64,000 bases of DNA from JAAGZL01 sp050288625 (GTDB lineage: Bacteria > Pseudomonadota > Gammaproteobacteria > Chromatiales > Chromatiaceae): positions 124,001 to 188,000 of the forward strand of contig JBNKEE010000010.1 in the NCBI GenBank assembly GCA_050288625.1, written 5' to 3'. Numbering within the stretch: the stretch's first letter is position 1; the number at the start of each line of letters is the position of its first letter. Below are positions 41,771 through 49,306 of this stretch, piece by piece. A model generated the notes under the pieces. The model was given only the letters and a program-made list of their open reading frames with translations. It was not told the origin of the DNA and did no database searches. Position numbers and translations under genes: made by a program.

Positions 41771-44083
41771 GTGCTAACGATCGCACTAGGCGGTAATCCC
41801 AACTGTGGTAAATCCGCCCTTTTTAACCAGTTTACCGGCATACGCCAAAAGACAGGCAACTGGCCTGGCGTGACCGTAGACCGCAAGGAGGGGCGTTTTC
41901 AACTAGGAAACGAGGAGGTAATCGTTGTAGATCTTCCCGGCATCTACTCTCTTGACGCATCTTCCATTGATGAAAAGATTACGCGAGATTACCTACTGTC
42001 AGGCGAAGCTGCTTTGATCGTTAACATAGTTGATGCCGCAAATCTGGAGCGCAACCTCTACTTTACGGTACAGATGCGAGAAATGGGCATACCAATGGTT
42101 ATCGCCCTCAATATGATGGACATAGCTCGTAAGCAAGGTGTTGAGCTAGACATCAAACGCTTGAGTGAACAACTTGGCTGTCCGGTTGTCCCTGTCGTTG
42201 CCGTAACCGGTGAAGGACTAGATGAGTTGAAACAACAGATCCACGAAGTAGCCTATGCAAAAGAACATACAAATTTTCAAGTCACCCACGAAGACACCGT
42301 AGAGCAGGCCATCACAGACCTGACACCTCAATTTGACAATCAAGATATATCCACCAATGCACGCTGGCTTGCCTTAAAACTACTGGAAGAAGATACCCAC
42401 GCACTCTCACTCGCCAGACACGATGCGATAACCAAGATTGAGGAGTGGCGGAAGATCATACTGGATCGCGCTGGAGAAGATGCAGATATCCATATCGCAG
42501 ACGCTCGCTATGGCCATGCCCACGCTCTGGCCCAACAGGTTATTCATGAACGGGGCAAGGCCGGGCGAACCTTCTCTGACAAGATCGACAAACTGGTCCT
42601 AAACCGCTTTGTAGGCATACCTATATTCATGGCCGTGATGTACCTAATGTTCATGTTCACAATCAATATTGGTGGGGCTTTTATCGACTTCTTTGACATA
42701 GCAGCAGGCGCCATCTTCGTGAATGGCCTGGGAGAGTGGATGCGTTCCATCCAGATACCGGAACTGCTAACTGTAATTATTGCAGATGGAGCTGGCGGTG
42801 GTGTACAGGTAGTAGCCACATTTATTCCTATCATAGCGTGTCTCTACCTGTTCCTATCCGTATTGGAAGACACTGGCTATATGGCGCGCGCGGCATTCGT
42901 AATGGACCGCTTCATGCGCACCATCGGTCTACCTGGAAAAGCCTTTGTTCCTATGATTGTGGGATTTGGATGCAACGTTCCCGCGGTGATGGCCACCCGC
43001 ACCCTGGAGAATCAGCGCGAACGCAAACTTACCATTCTGATGAACCCATTTATGTCTTGCGGGGCACGCCTACCGGTATATGCCCTTTTCGCAGCCGCCT
43101 TTTTCCCAACGAATGGACAGAACCTGGTATTTCTGCTCTACCTAATCGGCATAATAGCTGCAATCCTTACAGGGCTTATCATGCGCAATACACTGCTCTC
43201 AGGAGTAAGCACCGGTTTTATGATGGAGCTTCCACCATATCATATGCCCACCCTCAAGGGTGTAACCCTGCGCACCTGGGATAGGGTAAAGATATTCATT
43301 CAAGGTGCCGGCAAGGTGATCATAATCATGGTCCTGATCCTCAATGTTATGAGTTCTATTGGCGCAGACGGCTCCTTTGGCAACCAAGATAGTGACAAAT
43401 CTGTACTGAGCAAGATTGGTCAGACCATAACTCCAGTCTTCGCCCCTATAGGAATAGAACAGGAAAACTGGGCGGCAACCGTAGGTATCTTTACTGGCGT
43501 GCTAGCAAAAGAGGCAGTGGTCGGAACACTTGACTCGATATACACCCAGATCGCGGCAGAAGAAGCTGGTGAAAACACCGACACAACTGTTTTCGAATTC
43601 TGGCCAACGATAGAGCTGGCATTCGCAACCATCCCGAAAAATCTGTCCGAGGTCGCTGACATGGTTTTTGATCCATTAGGACTGGACCTTGGTGAGATAA
43701 GTGATGCGCAGACAGCGGCAAAAGCACAAGAGGTTAGTAGCGGCATCTTCGGCGCTATGGCTTCGCGTTTCGATGGTCAGGCCGGCGCCTTCGCATATCT
43801 CCTGTTCATCTTGCTCTATTTTCCGTGCGCCGCAACCATTGGCGCAATATCACGCGAGACCGGCGGAGCCTGGGCCACATTCGTCGCAGTATGGACCACA
43901 GGCGTGGCCTACACCATTTCCACCATATTTTATCAGACGGCCACCTTCTCCAGTCACCCACAAAGCTCTACCGGCTGGATCATAGGCCTAAGCATACTAA
44001 CCGTGATAGTGATTGGCAGCCTATATACCTGGGGTAAAAAAGGGGTTTCATCTACAATGACGCATAGCGAAGAAGAGATATGA
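41771..44083 (+). CDS. feoB: Ferrous iron transport protein B (GTP-dependent Fe(II) permease)
   Basis: 770 aa, normal size. N-terminal G domain: G1 GNPNCGKSALFNQFTG (8-23), G3 DLPGIYSL, G4 NMMD, G5 in VAVTGEGLDEL. The GDI-like helical region follows, then a C-terminal membrane part with two Gate domains, including VPMIVGFGCNVPAVMATRTLENQRERKLTILMNPFMSCGARLPVYALFA. Translation starts at GTG (41771), with GGAG 8 nt upstream. Transports Fe(II) across the inner membrane, mainly under low oxygen. FeoC overlaps its stop codon. Confidence 0.97.
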   Translation: MLTIALGGNPNCGKSALFNQFTGIRQKTGNWPGVTVDRKEGRFQLGNEEVIVVDLPGIYSLDASSIDEKITRDYLLSGEAALIVNIVDAANLERNLYFTVQMREMGIPMVIALNMMDIARKQGVELDIKRLSEQLGCPVVPVVAVTGEGLDELKQQIHEVAYAKEHTNFQVTHEDTVEQAITDLTPQFDNQDISTNARWLALKLLEEDTHALSLARHDAITKIEEWRKIILDRAGEDADIHIADARYGHAHALAQQVIHERGKAGRTFSDKIDKLVLNRFVGIPIFMAVMYLMFMFTINIGGAFIDFFDIAAGAIFVNGLGEWMRSIQIPELLTVIIADGAGGGVQVVATFIPIIACLYLFLSVLEDTGYMARAAFVMDRFMRTIGLPGKAFVPMIVGFGCNVPAVMATRTLENQRERKLTILMNPFMSCGARLPVYALFAAAFFPTNGQNLVFLLYLIGIIAAILTGLIMRNTLLSGVSTGFMMELPPYHMPTLKGVTLRTWDRVKIFIQGAGKVIIIMVLILNVMSSIGADGSFGNQDSDKSVLSKIGQTITPVFAPIGIEQENWAATVGIFTGVLAKEAVVGTLDSIYTQIAAEEAGENTDTTVFEFWPTIELAFATIPKNLSEVADMVFDPLGLDLGEISDAQTAAKAQEVSSGIFGAMASRFDGQAGAFAYLLFILLYFPCAATIGAISRETGGAWATFVAVWTTGVAYTISTIFYQTATFSSHPQSSTGWIIGLSILTVIVIGSLYTWGKKGVSSTMTHSEEEI

Positions 44084-44355
44084 TACTTGCCGATATAAAA
44101 GAGTATCTGTCGCAAAGAGGAACCGCTAGTCTCTCAGACATCTCTGTGCATTTTGATACAGACCCTGACGCCTTACGCGGCATGCTGAACCAGTGGATCC
44201 GCAAAGGACGTGTCAGTAAGTTTTTATTACGCGAATCATGTGGTGACAAGTGCAGTAAGTGCGACACAAATAATACTGAGATATATCAGTGGGTTGATAC
44301 TGCTAACAACTCATTTAAGGGTATTTGTATCATACCTGAGCATAACAAAGAATAG
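44080..44355 (+). CDS. feoC: FeoC-like winged-helix protein
   Basis: 91 aa. The winged-helix N-terminus ILADIKEYLSQRGTASLSDISVHFDTDPDALRGMLNQWIRKGRVSKF fits FeoC. Cys54, Cys58 and Cys61 (CGDKCSKC) supply thiol ligands of the iron-sulfur type described for the family. Overlaps feoB as ATGA. Probably helps assemble or protect FeoB, or acts as a redox/oxygen sensor for transport. Confidence 0.88.
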   Translation: MILADIKEYLSQRGTASLSDISVHFDTDPDALRGMLNQWIRKGRVSKFLLRESCGDKCSKCDTNNTEIYQWVDTANNSFKGICIIPEHNKE

Positions 44356-44542
44356 TCGAAGACCCATAATTCTAAAGACACCACAGTATGACGATCCACA
44401 CCCTCGCTTTAACCTGGTATAACTCAAACAGGTGATGCCATCGACTGAGATTAAAGATACAATGCTCCCATTAAACTTATGGGAAACGCAAATCCCATGC
44501 GTAGAATATGTTATTTTAGTCAAATCCTTAGTAAGATACTGT

Positions 44543-44550
44543 GCTATACT
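44543..44550 (+). promoter_or_regulatory. Extended -10 promoter candidate upstream of the second VPLPA-CTERM gene
   Basis: TATACT (44545-44550, 5/6) lies about 98 nt before the ATG, with TGTGC just ahead of it. No good -35 is visible at 16-18 nt. The resulting leader of about 90 nt shows only a weak stem (AGGGCTT / AAGCTTT around 44605-44627). The rest of the 292-nt gap after feoC shows nothing further. Confidence 0.4.
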
Positions 44551-44647
44551 TCGCCCTAAGGCATTTGGTAAATCATGCTAGGTCTTGTGAGATTAAATAA
44601 GCAAAGGGCTTGGCAGGTGTAAGCTTTCTTTATCGGGGATTAACAAA

Positions 44648-45211
44648 ATGAAAACTTTAAAGTGGATTGTATCGGTAGCTTTACTCAGCGTGCTAGCTGT
44701 TTCTACAGCCAACGCCGCCATGGTCCTGATTAATCATTCAGGTGGTACATATGGCATGTCGGGTGGAAACACATACTCCGCAACGGATCCTTCAAACCCA
44801 GGCGTGGACACATCTGTTTTGCCAGGTGTAAGTGTTGGATCTTCATTTACCCATGACTACAGCTTTAACGTTGCCGCTCCAGGGCTAACGACCCTTACAG
44901 GTTTGAACGTGACGACTGGAGCGACGGCCATTGCCAATCTAGTGTTCGAGTGGCTAGGTGTATCAGGTCCTATAGCCATAACAGATGCTTCTGGCATTCT
45001 GACCGGACCGACAGGTTTCGGGGCCTTTCTCGCTAGTGGCGCGCAAACCCTAAGGGTCACAGGCGATGTAATCAGCACTGGCACGACAGGTCTATCCACA
45101 GCTTATGACTTTGCCATTAACACTACTGCGGTTCCTCTACCTGCCGCCTTCTGGCTATTCGGATCAGCACTGGTAGCGTTTATCGGTTTTGGTCGGCGCA
45201 GTGCTGCGTAA
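44648..45211 (+). CDS. VPLPA-CTERM surface protein
   Basis: 187 aa. Signal peptide with cleavage after ANA (residues 1-23), a Gly/Thr/Ser-rich beta domain (HDYSFNVAAPGLTTLTGLNVTTGATAIANLVFEWLG) and the sorting signal VPLPAAFWLFGSALVAFIGFGRR (starting at 162): motif, hydrophobic helix, basic end. The middle domain is like the 'FxDxY' type of short exported proteins found among PEP-CTERM cargo. Exported to the periplasm or surface after exosortase processing. It has its own terminator, so it forms a single-gene unit upstream of the matrixin. Confidence 0.85.
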   Translation: MKTLKWIVSVALLSVLAVSTANAAMVLINHSGGTYGMSGGNTYSATDPSNPGVDTSVLPGVSVGSSFTHDYSFNVAAPGLTTLTGLNVTTGATAIANLVFEWLGVSGPIAITDASGILTGPTGFGAFLASGAQTLRVTGDVISTGTTGLSTAYDFAINTTAVPLPAAFWLFGSALVAFIGFGRRSAA

Positions 45212-45236
45212 GGATTAAACATAATCCCGATAGTTC

Positions 45237-45263
45237 AAAAAGGAGGCGTAAGCCTCCTTTTTT
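45237..45263 (+). terminator. Rho-independent terminator
   Basis: AAAAAGGAGGC / GCCTCCTTTTT (45237-45247, from 45252) with a GTAA loop and an uninterrupted run of six T, 25 nt after the VPLPA-CTERM stop codon. Symmetric enough to work on both strands. Confidence 0.93.
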
Positions 45264-45278
45264 ATTACCTGCATTCGC

Positions 45279-45302
45279 AAATTGGAACCTAGTTCCTAAT
45301 TT
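45279..45302. promoter_or_regulatory. Near-perfect palindrome upstream of the matrixin gene
   Basis: AAATTGGAAC (45279-45288) and GTTCCTAATTT (45292-45302) form an inverted repeat with one inserted base and a 3-nt centre. It lies 125 nt before the ATG at 45427 and immediately ahead of a sigma54-like sequence, as an activator or repressor site would. Confidence 0.45.
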
Positions 45303-45317
45303 GGCATTTTCTTAGCG
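45302..45317 (+). promoter_or_regulatory. Sigma54-like (-24/-12) sequence
   Basis: TGGCA at 45302-45306 and TTAGCG at 45312-45317 give GG and GC dinucleotides with exactly ten bases between them. The -24 element matches TGGCA; the -12 has TTAGC instead of TTGC. In other bacteria some PEP-CTERM genes are driven by sigma54 with PrsR. Another reading is an ordinary sigma70 promoter around TATAAT at 45348-45353. Confidence 0.35.
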
Positions 45318-45426
45318 AATTTATGCCTAGTTGTAATTATAAGTGTATATAATTGTGATACGTTAATTGAACGGTAGATAGAACACAGGATAATCCGCTG
45401 CATAGAGTGGCAATTAAGTTGACGTT

Positions 45427-46152
45427 ATGAAAAATATTACTGCTAAGGTTTTTTGTTTTGTTCTTGCATGCATAGCGTTTGACGCTCACGCCTATGTATT
45501 GGGTCCAACCACTCCCGGCAAATGGGGAGATCCAACATTAGGTACTGGAGCAACAATCACTTGGAGCCTTGTCGAAACATCTGTTTCCTGCCCAATAGCA
45601 AGCGAATGCCCTGAGGCGACAACGACCCCGCTTTCGTCTTTTTTACCCACAGGGTATCAGGCGGAGATTCAACGCGCCTTTGATACCTGGGCCGCGGTAG
45701 CAGACCTAACATTTATTAACGTCCTGGATGGCGGGGGCGCAGTAGGCTCTGAGACTGTGGGTGATATCAGAATTGGCGCACTGAATATAGATAATCCTCT
45801 AGGAATTCTGGCCTTTGCCTATTACCCACCATCAAATGGCGGCGCCATAGCCGGCGATATGGCCTTAGATAGTTCTGAAAACTGGACTATAGGCGGCACA
45901 GGGATAGACCTTTTCAGTGTGGTATTACACGAACTTGGACACTCATTGGGTCTTGGTCATTCGACCGATATCAACGCTGTGATGTATCCTTATTATTCCA
46001 GCGCTATCTCCGGACTAGACGCAGACGATATTGCAGGGATTCAACATATTTATGGAGCAGCCGCAGTACCGCTACCTATGGCGGGCTGGCTACTGCTATC
46101 AGGCATGGGCCTCCTATCATTCGCTGCCAGGCGTAGGGTAGCATCAGAATAA
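45427..46152 (+). CDS. Secreted matrixin (M10A) metalloprotease with VPLPA-CTERM signal
   Basis: 241 aa. Signal peptide cut near DAHA (residues 1-22). The catalytic domain has the metzincin zinc site HELGHSLGLGHS (His168, Glu169, His172, His178) and the Met-turn Met186 in AVMYPYY, as in matrixins, plus the upstream segment IQRAFDTWAAVADLTF and GDIRIGAL. No obvious propeptide Cys switch. The C-terminus carries VPLPMAG (214-220), a hydrophobic helix and ARRR, the VPLPA-CTERM sorting signal. A surface or periplasmic endopeptidase. Its stop codon is 3 nt before the next secreted protein, probably its partner. Confidence 0.9.
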   Translation: MKNITAKVFCFVLACIAFDAHAYVLGPTTPGKWGDPTLGTGATITWSLVETSVSCPIASECPEATTTPLSSFLPTGYQAEIQRAFDTWAAVADLTFINVLDGGGAVGSETVGDIRIGALNIDNPLGILAFAYYPPSNGGAIAGDMALDSSENWTIGGTGIDLFSVVLHELGHSLGLGHSTDINAVMYPYYSSAISGLDADDIAGIQHIYGAAAVPLPMAGWLLLSGMGLLSFAARRRVASE

Positions 46153-46155
46153 CCA

Positions 46156-46605
46156 TTGGTTAGTTTTCCAAACCTGTTTCGACTCATCTCTGCTTGCTTC
46201 TTGCTGATCTGCTCCAGTGGAGCGGCGGGGATGTGGGTAAAGATGTCTGACAGGGAACTGGCTGATGCATCATCAGCCATAATCAAAGGCAGGCTAATCG
46301 GAGCAAGCGAAGTAACCCTTGCGCCGAACTCAAGAAGATTGCGTCTTGGCGTTATCCTGGTAGAACGCACTTACAAGGGCACTGGACAAGACGTTATCTA
46401 TCTAGAACTACCGTCATCGCAGCAGCCAAAGAGCAGTATCGATATGGATTATCCCAAAGGCACCTACGGGATCTGGTTCTTACGAAACTCGACTGTAGGA
46501 AAAGGGATATTAAAAGCGGACAATCCGCAGAGATTTTGGCCTATGGACAATAGTGCAGACAGAATAAATACCTTGTTTCCGAATATCGTGTCGCCAGGTA
46601 AATAA
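46156..46605 (+). CDS. Secreted protein with NTR/TIMP-like pattern, next to the matrixin
   Basis: 149 aa. Starts with TTG (46156), 3 nt after the matrixin stop; this start gives a proper signal peptide (SFPNLFRLISACFLLICSSGAAG, residues 2-24), which later starts would remove. The mature part has the rhythm of NTR/TIMP-like OB folds: ADASSAIIKGRLIGASEV, RLRLGVILVERTYKG, VIYLELP, then YPKGTYGIWFL. No catalytic motif. Such domains in animals inhibit matrixin-type proteases, so an inhibitor or chaperone role is possible (inference from pattern and position only). I do not recognise the protein itself. Its stop abuts the convergent DUF2835 stop. Confidence 0.65.
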   Translation: MVSFPNLFRLISACFLLICSSGAAGMWVKMSDRELADASSAIIKGRLIGASEVTLAPNSRRLRLGVILVERTYKGTGQDVIYLELPSSQQPKSSIDMDYPKGTYGIWFLRNSTVGKGILKADNPQRFWPMDNSADRINTLFPNIVSPGK

Positions 46606-46830
46606 TCAGCCCAACCTGCAAATATCTATCAAGCTGTTATTCTCATCCAAAGAAATCTCAAATCTGCCGCAAATACCGTTTACCGTTACAAATTTCCGCA
46701 GATTAACGGCAGGGAAACGTACGGTCCGACCATCCTCCGCCTGCACAAATACAGACTGGGCATTTCCCCGATAATTACGCAGATACTCTTCCCTGGATAT
46801 GTCTAGATAGAAACGTATCTTAGAAACCAT
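46606..46830 (-). CDS. DUF2835 family protein
   Basis: 74 aa. KIRFYLDISREEYLRNYRGNAQSVFVQAEDGRTVRFPAVNLRKFVTVNGICGRFEISLDENN fits the whole DUF2835 family, common in gammaproteobacteria and of unknown function. Small, basic, probably a single beta-rich domain. Follows the SPOR gene by 21 nt and is likely cotranscribed with it. Confidence 0.85.
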   Translation of the reverse strand: MVSKIRFYLDISREEYLRNYRGNAQSVFVQAEDGRTVRFPAVNLRKFVTVNGICGRFEISLDENNSLIDICRLG

Positions 46831-46851
46831 ATGATTTCTCGGTGGAGACGT

Positions 46852-47451
46852 CTATTTTCTATATTTAATGATGAGACTGCTTATCTTCTTCTGTTTCAAC
46901 TTCGCGCGTAGACTGTTCACTTGCGCCCTGTCATACGGTCCGCTTCGTACCCGATGATATACATCACCGCCCTTTATGCTGACCCTTTGGATCTCAGCCT
47001 GGATACCAACCAAAGCCAGACTAGCCTTGAGGCGATCCGCATCCGCATAGTTACGAAACGAGCCCATCTGCAACATGTAGCCAGCTACCGTATCTGCAGG
47101 CTTTGCCGTATCTTCTACGACCCCATTTGTTATAGCCACCTTGCTATCAGACTCCTCCACCGGATCTGGAACCACTACCTCCATCTCTGGAAGGATGGTA
47201 TAGAAATCAAATCTAGGTTTAGGGGTATCCGGTTGTTGTTCTTTTTTCTCTGCTTCAGCCTGTTTATGTTTTTTTAACGCAACCTCCTGACGTTGCGAAA
47301 GAGGACCGGACGGGGTCACCTTCAGCCAAATCAAGCCAGATACAAAGACGCCGACCAACAATCCAGCAATGAACCACGCCCACCCTGGTTTCTGCTTATT
47401 TGGTTGATTGCGGGGAGGATGAGCCCTGCTTTTATAGTCTCTTGCTGCCAT
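46852..47451 (-). CDS. SPOR-domain membrane protein (FtsN-like)
   Basis: 199 aa. Basic cytoplasmic N-terminus, one transmembrane helix (residues about 24-44, AWFIAGLLVGVFVSGLIWL), a Lys/Glu/Gln-rich linker, and a C-terminal SPOR domain (about 122-197: GYMLQMGSFRNYADADRLKASLALVGIQAEIQRV, VYHRVRSGPYDRAQVNSLRAKLKQ). SPOR domains bind denuded septal glycan; FtsN-type proteins activate cell division. The ATG at 47451 lies just after the argS stop; a GTG two codons earlier overlaps it. In Pseudomonas the same order argS-SPOR continues with hslVU, which is not found here. Confidence 0.88.
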   Translation of the reverse strand: MAARDYKSRAHPPRNQPNKQKPGWAWFIAGLLVGVFVSGLIWLKVTPSGPLSQRQEVALKKHKQAEAEKKEQQPDTPKPRFDFYTILPEMEVVVPDPVEESDSKVAITNGVVEDTAKPADTVAGYMLQMGSFRNYADADRLKASLALVGIQAEIQRVSIKGGDVYHRVRSGPYDRAQVNSLRAKLKQKKISSLIIKYRK

Positions 47452-47453
47452 AA

Positions 47454-49214
47454 TCACATACTCTCAGGTGCGCTCACACCAAGCAAGTTCAATCCGTTTC
47501 TTAGGGTCTGACGCACGGAAAGAATCAACTTAATCCTTGCATCTCGCAACGCTCCATCCTCCACCAAAAACTGGTGCGCGTTGTAATAGGTGTGAAAATC
47601 ATTGGCCAGATCGCGCAGATAGTGTGAGAGCTGATGAGGCTCCTGGTTCAGAGCCGAAGCCTCCACCACTTCAGGGTAACGTGACAAGGTCTTAAGTAGC
47701 TGCAATTCATGATCCTCGGTAAGCCTCTCCAGATTGGCGGTTCCACTACTTATTTCGACCGAAATCTTTTTCTCAGCCGCCTGCCGTAGCACACTGCAGA
47801 CACGCGCATGGGCATATTGGACATAATAGACCGGGTTATCGCTAGATTGAGACTTGGCGAGATCTAGATCAAAATCAAGGTGCTGCTCACATTTACGCAT
47901 GACATAGAAAAAGCGGGCCGCATCAGCGCCCACCTCCTTACGCAGTTCTCGCAGAGTCACAAACGATCCGGAGCGTGTGGACATCTGAACCTTCTCACCC
48001 GCGCGATAAAGATTGGCGAATTGAACCAGCAAGACATCCAATCTGGAAGAGTCAGAGCCTAAAGCGTCCAATGCCGCTTTAACCCTCGGCACATAGCCAT
48101 GATGATCTGCACCCCAAACATCAATAACACGTTCAAAACCACGTTCCAGCTTGTCCATATGGTAGGCGATATCCGAGGCAAAATAGGTGGTCTGTCCATT
48201 ATCTCGCTCAACTACTCTATCCTTCTCATCCCCAAAGTCTGTGGAACGAAACCACAGGGCACCATTTTTTTCATAGACATGGCCAGCATCCCTTAGGCGC
48301 TCGACAGCCTTGTTTACTGCACCGCTCTCCATAAGGGTACGTTCCGAGTACCACTCATCGTACTTGACCCCAAACAGCTCTAGATCATCCCTGATATCAT
48401 CCAGGATAGTGTTCAGGCCCAGCTCGAACACAAAGCGATAACGATTATCTCCTAATAGTTTTTTTGCGTTGGCTATAAGTCCATCTATATGTGCCTCTTT
48501 ATCGCCCCCTTTAGATTCATCTGCAGGTACTGCGGCAAACACCTCTTCTGAGGAATGACGATATTGATCCCCATGCTCTCGATGCAATGTCGCAGCTATA
48601 TCCCAGATGTAGTCACCTTTGTAACCGTTTATCGGGAAGATAATCTCTTCGTCGCACAGCTCCAGGTAACGCAACCAGACACTGGTAGCAAGTATATCCA
48701 TCTGGCGACCTGCATCGTTTACGTAATACTCTCGATGTACGTCGTAGCCAACCGCCTCCAACAGATCTGCAACCACGGCACCATAAGCCGCCCCTCGACC
48801 GTGCCCCACATGCAGAGGACCGGTGGGATTAGCAGAGACAAACTCCACCTGCACCCGTTCACCAGAACCAATTCCACAGCGTCCATACTCGTATCCATCA
48901 TTCAAGATCCGGGGAACCAGGGCATGGTAGGCGTCTGGTGAGAGATAGAAGTTGATAAAGCCAGGGCCAGCGATCTCAACCCTGAACACCTCCTTTGATT
49001 CAGGCAGAGCTGCAACTATCTTCTCCGCCAAATCGCGTGGCTTGCTGCAAGCAGGCTTGGCCAGGACCATTGCAATATTGGTGGCAAAATCACCATGCTG
49101 TGAATCCCGAGCACGCTCAATGATAGGCTCTTGTAGCGCCTCTTCAGGAAGTGAGCCTTCGGCAGCAATCTGCCCAAGTGCATCGCGTACTAATCGCTGT
49201 ATCTGATCTTTCAT
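47454..49214 (-). CDS. argS: Arginyl-tRNA synthetase
   Basis: 586 aa class I synthetase. N-terminal Arg-tRNA domain, then the HIGH-type motif in VSANPTGPLHVGHGRGAAYG (about 128-147), YYVNDAGRQMD, WGADHHGYVPRVKAAL, and GEKVQMSTRSGSFVTL in place of KMSKS, as usual in bacterial ArgS. The C-terminal anticodon-binding domain ends LLGVSAPESM. Complete. priA lies 92 nt upstream. Confidence 0.97.
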   Translation of the reverse strand: MKDQIQRLVRDALGQIAAEGSLPEEALQEPIIERARDSQHGDFATNIAMVLAKPACSKPRDLAEKIVAALPESKEVFRVEIAGPGFINFYLSPDAYHALVPRILNDGYEYGRCGIGSGERVQVEFVSANPTGPLHVGHGRGAAYGAVVADLLEAVGYDVHREYYVNDAGRQMDILATSVWLRYLELCDEEIIFPINGYKGDYIWDIAATLHREHGDQYRHSSEEVFAAVPADESKGGDKEAHIDGLIANAKKLLGDNRYRFVFELGLNTILDDIRDDLELFGVKYDEWYSERTLMESGAVNKAVERLRDAGHVYEKNGALWFRSTDFGDEKDRVVERDNGQTTYFASDIAYHMDKLERGFERVIDVWGADHHGYVPRVKAALDALGSDSSRLDVLLVQFANLYRAGEKVQMSTRSGSFVTLRELRKEVGADAARFFYVMRKCEQHLDFDLDLAKSQSSDNPVYYVQYAHARVCSVLRQAAEKKISVEISSGTANLERLTEDHELQLLKTLSRYPEVVEASALNQEPHQLSHYLRDLANDFHTYYNAHQFLVEDGALRDARIKLILSVRQTLRNGLNLLGVSAPESM

Positions 49215-49306
49215 TCTCTACTCAAAAACGGGTGAAATTGAAGCTGCTAAGGATACCATACTGAAGACATAGCATGGGTCACTTGTTGAATCTAACGGGG
49301 GTATAT

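Noticed and set aside
44611..44625. TGGCA...AAGCT before the second VPLPA-CTERM gene, as a sigma54 promoter
   Set aside because: Only nine bases lie between GG and GC; sigma54 needs ten.
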